Below, piece after piece: positions 42,785 through 50,366 of a DNA stretch of 64,000 nt. Positions within the stretch are counted from its first letter, which is position 1. Each line of letters opens with the position of its first letter. Origin of the DNA: Planctomycetota bacterium (GTDB taxonomy: Bacteria; Planctomycetota; JAJSAM01; JAJVHW01); assembly GCA_021776825.1 (NCBI GenBank), contig JAJFFG010000034.1, positions 1-64,000 on the forward strand, read 5' to 3'. A program made the position numbers and the translations under genes. The notes under the pieces are model-generated. The model was not told where the DNA came from. It saw only the letters and a program-made list of their open reading frames with translations, and did not search any database.

Positions 42785-43537
42785 TCAGCGCGGAAGAACG
42801 CGAGCGAGAAAATCGCGCAGTCGTGCGCTCGTCGGTGTCACGAGCAGTTCGGAGGTGCGTCCCTGCTCGACGATTCTCCCCGCGTCCATGAACACCGTGC
42901 GCGTCGAAACGTCGCGTGCGAACGCCATCTCGTGCGTCACCACAGCCATGGTCATTCCGTCGTCTGCGATGTCGCGCATGACCGCGAGAACCTCGCCGAC
43001 CGTCTCGGGATCCAACGCGCTGGTCGGCTCGTCGAACAGCAGTGCATCGGGGCGCATCGCGAGTGCTCGCGCGATGGCAACGCGTTGCTTCTGTCCACCC
43101 GACAACGCGTCCGGTCGCACGTCCGATTTGTCCGAGAGTCCGACGCGTTCGAGCAGGTCGCGCGCGGTCTGCTGCGCGCTGTTTGCGGAGACGTTGCTGA
43201 CGAGCGATGGCGCGAGCGTGAGGTTCTCGAGCACCGTGAGATGCGGGAACAGATGGAACGCCTGGAACACCATCCCGACGCGGGTGCGGGCGGTGTCGAT
43301 GTCGCGTCCGCCGGGGACGACAGGGAGATCCAGCACCCGCACGGTGCCCGCGTCGGGGATCTCCAGTCCGTTCAGGCAACGCAGGAGTGTCGACTTGCCG
43401 CTGCCGGACGGTCCGATGATCGTCAGGACCTCGCCGCGCGCGATGTCGAGGTCGACACCGTCGAGTCCGACGACGTTGCCCCAGCGTTTGTGCAGGCCGC
43501 GGGCGGTGATGACGGTGTTGCTCATGGCGTTGTGCAT
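42785..43537 (-). CDS. Polar amino-acid ABC transporter ATP-binding protein
   Basis: The 250-residue ATPase carries Walker [11 protein letters not shown]-loop [16 protein letters not shown], signature [15 protein letters not shown], Walker [14 protein letters not shown] and H-loop VVTHEMAF. Its closest layout is GlnQ/HisP, the ATPase of polar amino-acid importers. It is the last gene of a permease-ATPase pair; the start could be ATG 43537 or ATG 43525. The ATPase powers uptake of the ligand bound by the protein encoded at 44561-45343. Confidence 0.95.
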   Translation of the reverse strand: MHNAMSNTVITARGLHKRWGNVVGLDGVDLDIARGEVLTIIGPSGSGKSTLLRCLNGLEIPDAGTVRVLDLPVVPGGRDIDTARTRVGMVFQAFHLFPHLTVLENLTLAPSLVSNVSANSAQQTARDLLERVGLSDKSDVRPDALSGGQKQRVAIARALAMRPDALLFDEPTSALDPETVGEVLAVMRDIADDGMTMAVVTHEMAFARDVSTRTVFMDAGRIVEQGRTSELLVTPTSARLRDFLARVLPR

Positions 43538-43545
43538 CGAGTCGC

Positions 43546-44361
43546 TCACAAGCGGGACACCGGGAGCGGCTGGGGGCCGGCGAGGCGGCGTTCCATGCGG
43601 CGGGTGAGGAACGAGAGCGGCAGGGTGATACAGAGGTAGAGCGCGGCGAGCGTCAGGAACGATGCCCACGTCTCGTACGTGTGCGCCTGCAGGTTCTTCG
43701 CGTGATAGGTGAGCTCGGCGACAGCGATGATCGAGAGCAGCGAGCTCTCCTTCACGAGCGAGACAGCTTCGCCGGTCAGCGGCGGGAGCATGCGCTGAAC
43801 GCACTGCGGCAGGATGACGTGGCGGATGGTCTGCGCGTGGCTGAGACCGAGCGAACGAGCGGCCTCCCACTGGCCGCGTTCGACCGACTCGACGGCCGCG
43901 CGCACGATCTCCGCGACGTAGCTGCCGGCGAACACTCCGAGCCCGACGGCGCCGATGACAGCGGCCTCGCGTGTGCCGAACACGGTGTTCAGACGCAGCA
44001 CGGTCGCGACGCCGAAGTACCAGATGTAGAGCTGCACGAGAAACGGCGTGCCGCGCACGATCTCGACGTACGTCGTGGCGAGCTGGTGCAGCGCGACGCT
44101 GCGCGAGACGCGGGCGAGAGCGGCGGCGGTGCCGAGGACGAGTCCGATGGCGAGGGCGCCAGTTGAGATGACGACGGTCAGGCCGAGTCCCTGCGCGAAG
44201 AGCGCGCGGCGTTCCCAGATGAGGTGCCAACGGATCTCGCCAGGGAGTGCCGCGAGGATAGCGACGAAGACGGCCACGCAGGCGAGGACGACGCTCGTGC
44301 GGACGAGTCCGGGTCGTTCACGCGGGGGGTGCACGATCCGGTCGGCGTCCTGGAGCGGCAT
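43546..44361 (-). CDS. Polar amino-acid ABC transporter permease
   Basis: The permease has five or so hydrophobic helices with the HisM/GlnP-type signature: [84 protein letters not shown] and [20 protein letters not shown]. The EAA loop (EAARSLGLS) contacts the ATPase. The start at ATG 44361 ([13 protein letters not shown]) is preferred; a GTG nine bases upstream is also possible. The gene is separated from the binding-protein gene by a repeated element at 44406-44541. Confidence 0.93.
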   Translation of the reverse strand: MPLQDADRIVHPPRERPGLVRTSVVLACVAVFVAILAALPGEIRWHLIWERRALFAQGLGLTVVISTGALAIGLVLGTAAALARVSRSVALHQLATTYVEIVRGTPFLVQLYIWYFGVATVLRLNTVFGTREAAVIGAVGLGVFAGSYVAEIVRAAVESVERGQWEAARSLGLSHAQTIRHVILPQCVQRMLPPLTGEAVSLVKESSLLSIIAVAELTYHAKNLQAHTYETWASFLTLAALYLCITLPLSFLTRRMERRLAGPQPLPVSRL

Positions 44362-44405
44362 GCGAGTCACGCCGTGGCAGCCGAGGCTCGGGGGGCGCAC
44401 CGCGT

Positions 44406-44541
44406 CCTGGTGGATCCGGGTGCGGGAGATCTCGTTCCGGAGACGCGCACGCACCGCTGATCCCGTGGTGAAGCGGATCCGGGGCGGGAGATCGTGTGCC
44501 CCGGACCGCCAGGTGCGTCGCCCTCGTGAACGGCACGGACG
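44406..44541. repeat. Repeat element family 3, copy 1
   Basis: From CCTGGTGGATCCGGGTGCGG to CCTCGTGAACGG this stretch matches 59406-59550, with the shared phrases GAGATCTCGTTCCGGAGACG and TGAAGCGGATCCGGGGCGGG. The left and right halves are imperfect reverse complements of each other (CCTGGTGGATCCGGG against CACCTGGCGGTCCGGGG). It therefore looks like a small palindromic element. It lies between the permease and binding-protein genes of one operon. Confidence 0.75.
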
Positions 44542-44560
44542 AGCGTCTCACGCGACACAG

Positions 44561-45343
44561 CTACTCGTCCTCGACGCGGAAGCGTGCGGAGTCGCCGAGC
44601 CACTTCTCTAGCGCGAGGTCGACCTTGCCGCCGGGGCGGGACTCGACGTGCAGGAACGCGTCGACGCGCTCGGCGAGATCGGCGCTCATCGACTGCGGCC
44701 ACGCAATGCAGTAGAGCTCCGTGCCGAGCTCGACATCGAGGATCGCAGTCGTCTCGGCGTGCTGCGCGTGCAGCTTCACGATCGAGACCATGTCGTAGAC
44801 GAGCGCGTGTGCGCGACCGGCGGCGACCTCGGCGGCGGCGTCGACTTCGCGGTCGTACGACTTGATCTGAGCCTGCGGGAACGCGGCCTTGGCCTTCTCC
44901 TCGCCGGTGGTCTTGCGCTGGACGGCGATGACGACGTCAGCGGCATCGAGGGTCGTGTGCGCGGCGTTGGCGTCGACCTTGGCGGTGCTGACGAGGATGC
45001 CGGTGGGGACCTTGCAGTACGGGCGGCTGAAGCGGATGACCTTCGCGCGTTCGTCGGTGTAGGAGAGGCCGGAGGCGATGGCGTCGATTCGTCCGGACTG
45101 GAGGTCCGGGATGAGCGCGGAGAACTCCATGTTGCGGAACGTGACCTCGCGGCCAAGCGTGCCGCCGACGAGGCGCATGAGGTCGATGTCGAAGCCCTCG
45201 ACGTCGCCGGAGGCGGCGATGGATTCGAAGGGCGGGAACGCGGCTTCGGTGCCGACGACGAGGGGGGAGTCGGCGGAGCGGGCGCCGCAGGCGGCGAGGA
45301 CCGCGGTGAGCGCGAGGGTGGCGAGGGCGCGGAGGGGTGGCAT
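44561..45343 (-). CDS. Amino-acid ABC transporter substrate-binding lipoprotein
   Basis: The 260-residue product has a lipoprotein signal (LATLALTAVLAAC) and the SBP family 3 pattern: VGTEAAFPPFESIAASGDVE, GFDIDLMRLVGGTLGREVTF, MEFSALIPDLQSGRIDAIAS and GLSYTDERAKVIRFSRPYCK. It binds a polar amino acid outside the membrane and delivers it to the permease and ATPase encoded downstream. The conserved Arg and Asp that hold the ligand's amino and carboxyl groups appear as the R of FSRPY and the D of VYDMVS. The ligand is not known. Confidence 0.93.
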   Translation of the reverse strand: MPPLRALATLALTAVLAACGARSADSPLVVGTEAAFPPFESIAASGDVEGFDIDLMRLVGGTLGREVTFRNMEFSALIPDLQSGRIDAIASGLSYTDERAKVIRFSRPYCKVPTGILVSTAKVDANAAHTTLDAADVVIAVQRKTTGEEKAKAAFPQAQIKSYDREVDAAAEVAAGRAHALVYDMVSIVKLHAQHAETTAILDVELGTELYCIAWPQSMSADLAERVDAFLHVESRPGGKVDLALEKWLGDSARFRVEDE

Positions 45344-45414
45344 GGGGGGGGAGTGTAGCGGTGGGGGCGAGGGGCGCGACGCCGATCGGTTGTGCAACCC
45401 GCCGCGCGCTCGCG

Positions 45415-45870
45415 GGGCGACGGGTATCGCCGGTGGCCGTCCGATCCACCGGGGTCGTTCGCGGAGCGCCATCCACCAGCCGGGATCGAGCGACGCGTGT
45501 CGGCGGGGGCGGATCAGGAGATCCGCCCCGACAGCGCCTCACGCGCGGGCGGGCCCCCGTCGGGGGCGTCGGCGCCGATCGAGCGTGCGGCGTCAATCGC
45601 CGGCGTCATGGAGTCGCGACGTGGATCGCCGATGGCCGTGCGATCCGCCGAGGTCGTTCGCGGAGCGCCATCCACCGGCCGGGATCGAGCGACGCGTGTC
45701 GGTGGGGGCGGAACAGGAGATCCGCCCGTACAGCGCCTCACGCGAGGGCGGCGCGCATCGCCGATCGCGCGCTCCGGACTGCCGTCCGCCGTCGCGATGT
45801 ACGTCCGCCATTCCAATCCGGGTCGTACGGGCGGATCTCCTGATCCGCCCCGCCCGCTGGCGTGCGCGCG
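45415..45870. repeat. REP cluster beside the RAYT gene
   Basis: Three REP hairpins occur: 45506-45529 (GGGGCGGATC-agga-GATCCGCCCC), 45706-45727 (one mismatch) and 45829-45850 (opposite orientation). The first two sit at the right end of two tandem copies of about 120 bp (GTTCGCGGAGCGCCATCCAC, CGGGATCGAGCGACGCGTGT), about 200 bp apart. The third begins the left-hand type (CGGATCTCCTGATCCGCCCC GCCCGCTGG). Together with the transposase gene at 45949 this is a typical REP/RAYT locus. No gene is present in 45344-45948. Confidence 0.8.
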
Positions 45871-45948
45871 GTCGATGGGGGTCGACGGCGCGTGTCGTGC
45901 GACGCCGGGATGCGGACGGGAACCGGTCGAGGACGCCCGCACCTCCCC

Positions 45949-46500
45949 TCACGCGCCGTCCACGTGGAATCGGTCCCGTCCCCACGCCGCTGGGTTGTCC
46001 TCGATGTACGCCCGCGCAGCCTGGATCTCGCGCTCGTTGCGAAGAACGCGGTCGTGGAATCCGCGGTGCCACAGGCTCCCGTTGAGCGGTCGCCACCCCT
46101 GCCTCGCTCCGCCGATGTGATGTCGCCGTGTCGACAGGCTCTTGAATCGACGCACGACCTCCGACACCGACGGTGCATCTCGTGCCCGCGCGATCGCCGC
46201 GCGTAACACCGCGATCCCGTGCAGGTGATTCGGCATGACGACGAACGCGTCCATCGTGACGTCCGGCGCGGCCTCGAGGACGGCCGCCCACGTCGCCGCC
46301 ACCATCCGGCCCGCCGGCGAGAGGTGCATCGTCGAGCCCACGACGCGGCCCAAGAGCGGTCGCTGCCCCGCAACGCACACGGTGATGAGGTATGACCCGG
46401 TCGACGCGTAGTCCCAGGTCGACAACCTCAACGAACCCCGTCGGCGCGGATGCAGATCTCCCACCCCAGAAGGACGCCCCAGACCCCCTTTCGGTGACAT
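45949..46500 (-). CDS. REP-associated tyrosine transposase (RAYT, Y1 family)
   Basis: From ATG 46500 the 183 residues follow the RAYT layout: RLSTWDYASTGSYLITVCVA, GQRPLLGRVVGSTMHLSPAG, DAFVVMPNHLHGIAVLRAAI with the metal-binding HLH of HUH enzymes, SLWHRGFHDRVLRNEREIQA and ARAYIEDNPAAWGRDRF, which holds the probable catalytic Tyr. Such enzymes cut and join single-stranded DNA at REP hairpins and are thought to have spread them. Its ends do not carry insertion-sequence repeats. The adjoining REP cluster and the other REPs of the window are its likely substrates. The longer upstream frame overlaps the next gene antisense and is not used. Confidence 0.87.
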   Translation of the reverse strand: MSPKGGLGRPSGVGDLHPRRRGSLRLSTWDYASTGSYLITVCVAGQRPLLGRVVGSTMHLSPAGRMVAATWAAVLEAAPDVTMDAFVVMPNHLHGIAVLRAAIARARDAPSVSEVVRRFKSLSTRRHHIGGARQGWRPLNGSLWHRGFHDRVLRNEREIQAARAYIEDNPAAWGRDRFHVDGA

Positions 46501-46611
46501 CTCACGCTCAGATCCCGAGATCCATCGCAGCGGATCCTCAACCTGGCCCCCCTCCGCGGCCGATCTAAGACGTGCTGCCAGCCGGATTCCACCGGCTCGA
46601 GGGAGAGAACG

Positions 46612-46881
46612 ATGAAGAAGACACTGCTTCTCGCTGCCGTGCTCGCCGTTGCCACGACGGGTTGCTACACGTCGCGCCGCATCGCCGGGGATGACCTCCA
46701 GGGCGGCCTCACGAACCCATCCTTGTGGGTGACCGTGCCGGTCGACACGCTCCTGTCGCCGTACCAGATCCCGAAGTGGATCATGGACGAGAGCGACGAC
46801 TGGACGCCGTTCAACGTCGACGACGTGCGCCGCAACTACCACCAGGACAACTGGGCGAAGAACGAGCTCCAGAAGCGGTAG
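46612..46881 (+). CDS. Small lipoprotein, 89 aa
   Basis: ATG 46612 follows GAGGGAGAGAACG. A lipoprotein signal (LLLAAVLAVATTGC) is followed by a short conserved-looking segment (LTNPSLWVTVPVDTLLSPYQ, IPKWIMDESDDWTPFNVDD). This resembles small YceK-like or planctomycete lipoproteins in style, but no family is certain. It lies just upstream of the ATP synthase operon. Confidence 0.75.
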   Translation: MKKTLLLAAVLAVATTGCYTSRRIAGDDLQGGLTNPSLWVTVPVDTLLSPYQIPKWIMDESDDWTPFNVDDVRRNYHQDNWAKNELQKR

Positions 46882-47218
46882 TCGGCGCTCCCGACGGAAG
46901 CGCAGACGCGACGCCCGGGTTCCTCTCGGTAGATTCCTCGATCTGAGGGACTCCGAGACGAATCCGGTGCGTTTCGCGTACAGAGCCTCTCAGGCGTTCG
47001 CCGGAATCGACGTAAGTCGTTGTCCATGCACGCCTAGACGCCATCGGGCCTAAGAGCTCTGTCGCCGAGGGAACCCCCTCCGCGCTGCGTTTTCTTGGCA
47101 TGCCCTTGCGCGAGGCCTAGCCTCCGCACCTTTCTCGCTGGGGATGCCTGCAAAGTGCTCTCCAGAGGGGTTCGATGGGCCTGCGAAGACCCTCGAAACC
47201 GGGCACGCGAACACGATC
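46882..47218 (+). promoter_or_regulatory. Leader and presumed promoter region of the ATP synthase operon
   Basis: The 337 bp between the lipoprotein stop and the first ATP synthase gene contain no convincing gene. The promoter of the operon must lie here, but no clear -35/-10 pair or operator can be picked out. Confidence 0.4.
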
Positions 47219-47440
47219 ATGAACAGCCCAGACGACCGGGCGGGAACCACGTGGCTTCGATACACGCATCTGGGAACTCAGTACTGCCTGACCTTGCTGC
47301 TCTTCGTAGCGGCCGGGTGGTGGGCGGATGCGCACCTGGAGTGCAGCCCGTGGCTCACGATCGTGGGGATGCTGATCGGGTTTGTGACGTCGACGTATCT
47401 GATCGTGAAGGAGACATCCGGCATGGGCCGCCCGCGCTGA
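47219..47440 (+). CDS. atpZ: AtpZ/AtpI-family F-ATPase accessory membrane protein
   Basis: The start MNSPDDRAGTTWLRYTHLGT at ATG 47219 gives 73 residues with two hydrophobic helices (LTLLLFVAAGWWADAHL and WLTIVGMLIGFVTSTYLIVK). Position at the head of the atp operon and the GWWADAHL-PWLTIVGMLIG pattern identify AtpZ/AtpI. These proteins assist assembly or ion supply of the F0 sector. A start at 47144 would add 25 residues that do not look like the family. The stop lies just before the next frame. Confidence 0.8.
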   Translation: MNSPDDRAGTTWLRYTHLGTQYCLTLLLFVAAGWWADAHLECSPWLTIVGMLIGFVTSTYLIVKETSGMGRPR

Positions 47441-47472
47441 GCGCGACGGCAAAGTGGGCCGGATCGATCACC

Positions 47473-47904
47473 TTGGCTACTGCATACGCCGGACTCGCGC
47501 TGCTCGCCGGAGCCTACTGCGGCTTCGATCCGGAGGTCTGGACCGGCATCTACGTCGGCACCTTCGCCGGGCTCGTCAGCCTCGTGGTCGAGCTGGCCGT
47601 CGTCGGTCGCTCGATGCGCCTGTTCAACGAGAACGGCCTGCAGGCGACGCTCATGACGTTCACGATGCGCCTCGGCGCCGTGGGCGGCCTCGGCGTCTGC
47701 TTTCTCGCTGACGGCAGCTGGGTCGACCTCCAGGCGTTCTGCCTCAGCTACTGCGCGACGTTCTTCATCTACATGTGCTGGCTGACCTGGCGCACCGCCA
47801 AGCAGCCCACGCAGTTCGAGCGCCGTCAGGCCGCCAACGCCTCCGCGCAGCGTGAGGTCGCGCAGCCACAGATCGCTCGCTTCGCGGCAGGAGGCGTTCG
47901 ATGA
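47473..47904 (+). CDS. atpI: ATP synthase subunit I-like membrane protein
   Basis: No ATG is available in this frame; TTG 47473, in the middle of the first helix region, is the first usable start, and translation may begin slightly earlier at a non-standard codon near the AtpZ stop. The product has four hydrophobic segments (LALLAGAYCGF, IYVGTFAGLVSLVVELAVVG, LMTFTMRLGAVGGLGVCFLA, FCLSYCATFFIYMCWLTW). The arrangement matches the AtpI family, which helps to assemble the c-ring. Its stop overlaps the start of atpB by four bases. Confidence 0.7.
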   Translation: MATAYAGLALLAGAYCGFDPEVWTGIYVGTFAGLVSLVVELAVVGRSMRLFNENGLQATLMTFTMRLGAVGGLGVCFLADGSWVDLQAFCLSYCATFFIYMCWLTWRTAKQPTQFERRQAANASAQREVAQPQIARFAAGGVR

Positions 47905-48731
47905 ACTCGATCGTCCTCGGCAGCAGCGACCCGTTCCAGCACACCTGGAACTCCTGGCAGGTGCACCTCTACCGCTGGGACTTCAACCTGCAGGCGATCC
48001 CGGGCTTCGAGATGCTCGGCATCACGAACGGCGTCTTTGCGATGCTCGCCGCCGCCACGCTGCTTCTCTTCGTCGGCATGCGAGCCGGAAGCGAAGCGCG
48101 CGCCGCCGCCGCGGAGGGCCGCATGCCGCGCGGGCTGGCCCACGTGATGGAGGTGTTCGTCCAGTTCATCCGCGACGACATGATGAAGCCGAACATGCCG
48201 CACCACTATGCGCGGCCAGGCTTCATCTCGATCTTCTGCACGTTCTTCTTCTTCATCCTCTTCTGCAACCTGCTGGGGCTCATGCCGCAGCCGTTCGGAT
48301 ACACCGCGACGGGCAACTGGTGGGTGACCGCCGGCCTCGCCTGGGGCGGCACGCTGATGATCATGATCGGCGGCGGGATGAAGGAGAAGGGGCCCATCGG
48401 CTTCTGGACGGGCCTGGTGCCGCACGGTGTGCCGGGCGCTCTCTGGCCGCTCCTCTTCGCCATCGAGGTCGTCGGCGTCTTCGTCAAGCCGTTCGCGTTG
48501 ATGATCCGCCTCGCCGCCAACATGACGGCCGGGCACATCATCCTCGCCGTGCTGGCGAGCTTCCTCACGGCCGGGCTCTCGTTCGGCGCCAAGCTGGCCG
48601 TCTGGCCGGCAGCGGGCTTCGGCCTCTTCGCGATCACGGCGTTCGAGATCGTGATCGCCTTCATCCAGGCTTACATCTTCACAATTCTGAGTTGTGTCTT
48701 CGTCGGGCAATCGTTGTCCCACGAGCACTAG
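47901..48731 (+). CDS. atpB: F-type ATP synthase subunit a
   Basis: The 276-residue membrane protein has the subunit-a pattern: FFFFILFCNLLGLMPQPFGY, VFVKPFALMIRLAANMTAGH with the essential Arg (about residue 203) that faces the c-ring glutamate, and FEIVIAFIQAYIFTILSCVF VGQSL. It forms the proton half-channels. The ATG overlaps the preceding stop (ATGA), indicating translational coupling. The protein is somewhat longer than E. coli AtpB, mainly in the N-terminal region. Confidence 0.97.
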   Translation: MNSIVLGSSDPFQHTWNSWQVHLYRWDFNLQAIPGFEMLGITNGVFAMLAAATLLLFVGMRAGSEARAAAAEGRMPRGLAHVMEVFVQFIRDDMMKPNMPHHYARPGFISIFCTFFFFILFCNLLGLMPQPFGYTATGNWWVTAGLAWGGTLMIMIGGGMKEKGPIGFWTGLVPHGVPGALWPLLFAIEVVGVFVKPFALMIRLAANMTAGHIILAVLASFLTAGLSFGAKLAVWPAAGFGLFAITAFEIVIAFIQAYIFTILSCVFVGQSLSHEH

Positions 48732-48781
48732 TCCCAAGTACGGCGGGCTGGCCTACGGGCGTCCGCCAGGAGGTTCTCGCG

Positions 48782-49033
48782 ATGGAAGGATTCCTCGGAG
48801 CAGCTATTGGTGCGGGCGTTGCCGCCCTCGCCGCCGCGTTCGGGATCGGCAAGATCTCTGCCGCCGCGTGTGAGTCGATCGCCCGCAACCCTGAGGCTGC
48901 CGGTGACATCAAGGGCAACACCATCCTGACCGCCGCCTTCATCGAGGGCGTCTGCCTGTTCGCCTGCGTGATCGCGCTTCTCGTGAACAACAACGTTCTC
49001 GAGGCGATCCGCATCCAGTCGACCGGCGGATAG
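48782..49033 (+). CDS. atpE: F-type ATP synthase subunit c
   Basis: ATG 48782 follows AGGAGG. The 83-residue proteolipid is two helices with the GAAIGAGVAALAAAFGIGK glycine motif, a polar loop with ARNPEA and the ion-binding TAAFIEGVCLFACV with Glu55. The residue after Glu is Gly, and the Ser/Thr pair seen in sodium-binding c-subunits is absent, so protons are the likely coupling ion. The upstream longer frame only overlaps atpB in another frame. Confidence 0.97.
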   Translation: MEGFLGAAIGAGVAALAAAFGIGKISAAACESIARNPEAAGDIKGNTILTAAFIEGVCLFACVIALLVNNNVLEAIRIQSTGG

Positions 49034-49113
49034 TCGTCTTCGGCTCGCCTTCCTCGGAAGGCAGCCTCGCCCTGCCCCGGAGCCGAACTCGGCGTCCGGG
49101 GTAGGGAGGTGCG

Positions 49114-49752
49114 TTGACGGATCGGTCTACGGCGCCCTGGGCGCGCGTGGGCAGTCATGGAGCGTGGGGAACGATGGAAGAGCACGAACAGCCTGACGAC
49201 GGTCACGCAGCCGTCGAAGGGCACGGCGGGCACCACCCGATCAACCCGATGGACTTCGCCGATCCGGCGAACTTCAAGGCCGCGCTATGGGCTTTGGGGG
49301 TCTTCATCCTGCTCGTGTTCGTCCTGCGCAAGTTCGCGTGGGGTCCGATCGTCAGCGGGCTGAACGCCCGCGAGCAGCGGATCACCGACAGCCTCGAGAA
49401 GGCCGAAGCGATCGAGGTGGCGACCCGGGAGTTGGCCGAGACGAACAAGCAGATGCTCGGCGAGGCTCAGCGCGAAGCGCAGGGCATCATCGCGTCTGCC
49501 CGTACGTCGGCTCAGACGGCGGCCGCCGAGATCACGGAGAAGGCTCAGTCGGAGATCGAAGCGACCCGCGACCGCGCCAAGCGGGAGCTCGCGCTCGAAG
49601 CCGACAAGGCTCGTTCAGCGCTGCGCGCTGACGCGGTCGAGCTGACCATCGACGCCGCGTCCAAGCTGCTCGGCCGTTCGCTGAGCGATGACGACCACCG
49701 ACGTCTGGCCGAAGAAGCGTTGGCCGACGCGGCCAGGGTCGCCCGCAACTAA
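49114..49752 (+). CDS. atpF: F-type ATP synthase subunit b
   Basis: One helix (ALWALGVFILLVFVLRKFAW) anchors a long coiled coil (EQRITDSLEKAEAIEVATRE, AEITEKAQSEIEATRDRAKR) that forms the peripheral stalk. A His-rich N-terminal stretch (EHEQPDDGHAAVEGHGGHHP) precedes the helix. TTG 49114 has GGGAGG upstream; ATG 49174 is the alternative and would shorten the N-terminus by 20 residues. The final TAA shares its A with the atpH ATG. Confidence 0.93.
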   Translation: MTDRSTAPWARVGSHGAWGTMEEHEQPDDGHAAVEGHGGHHPINPMDFADPANFKAALWALGVFILLVFVLRKFAWGPIVSGLNAREQRITDSLEKAEAIEVATRELAETNKQMLGEAQREAQGIIASARTSAQTAAAEITEKAQSEIEATRDRAKRELALEADKARSALRADAVELTIDAASKLLGRSLSDDDHRRLAEEALADAARVARN

Positions 49753-50333
49753 TGGCCAACCCCAGCGAGACCATCGCCCGCGTCTACGCACAGGCCCTCT
49801 TCGAGGTGGCTGTGAAGACCGGTGAGGTCGGGCAGGTGCTCGACGACCTACGCGTGATCCACGCGTTGGCTTGGGCGCCGGAGAACCTCGTGATCCGCGA
49901 GTTCCTGTTTTCGCCGCGCGTGGACCGCGACCGCAAGTGGTCGGCCATGCGGTCGGCGCTCGAGGGTCAGGTCTGTCGCCCGGTCCTCGGACTCATGAAG
50001 GTCATCATTGACAAGGGCCGCGAGGCCACGTTGGACAACATCGCGGTGCACTTCGAGCGCTTCCGCGATCAGGCCGAGAACCGCCTCCATGCGCACGTCA
50101 CCGTGGCGCAGCCCATGGACGAGGCATTCCGCGCGGATCTCGTGCGGCGTCTCGAAGCGGAGAGTGGCAAGACGGTCCGCCTGCACGAGCAGGTAGACGA
50201 GAACGTTCTCGGCGGGGCGTCGATCCGCATCGGCGACCGCATCATCGACCGCACCCTGCGCACCCAGCTCCAGAGGCTCCGCAAGAGTCTGCTGGCGCGT
50301 GCGACGGAGGACTCCTCGCCGGCCGCCACCTAG
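49752..50333 (+). CDS. atpH: F-type ATP synthase subunit delta
   Basis: The 193-residue protein matches the OSCP/delta family: ETIARVYAQALFEVAVKTGE, REFLFSPRVDRDRKWSAMRS near the N-terminal helical bundle, and DENVLGGASIRIGDRIIDRT LRTQLQRLR at the C-terminus. It joins the peripheral stalk to the top of F1. The start overlaps the stop of atpF by one base. Confidence 0.95.
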   Translation: MANPSETIARVYAQALFEVAVKTGEVGQVLDDLRVIHALAWAPENLVIREFLFSPRVDRDRKWSAMRSALEGQVCRPVLGLMKVIIDKGREATLDNIAVHFERFRDQAENRLHAHVTVAQPMDEAFRADLVRRLEAESGKTVRLHEQVDENVLGGASIRIGDRIIDRTLRTQLQRLRKSLLARATEDSSPAAT

Positions 50334-50366
50334 GCCGGAACGAGGCGAACGGGAGAGCACAGAGCA

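Noticed and set aside
41238-45850. Possible CRISPR array made of the regularly recurring GGCGGATC palindromes
   Set aside because: Spacing is irregular and the repeats occur in both orientations with related interiors; this is the REP pattern. No cas gene is present.
46501-46842. N-terminal extension of the RAYT
   Set aside because: Antisense to the small lipoprotein gene, not resembling the family, which normally starts near the WDY segment.
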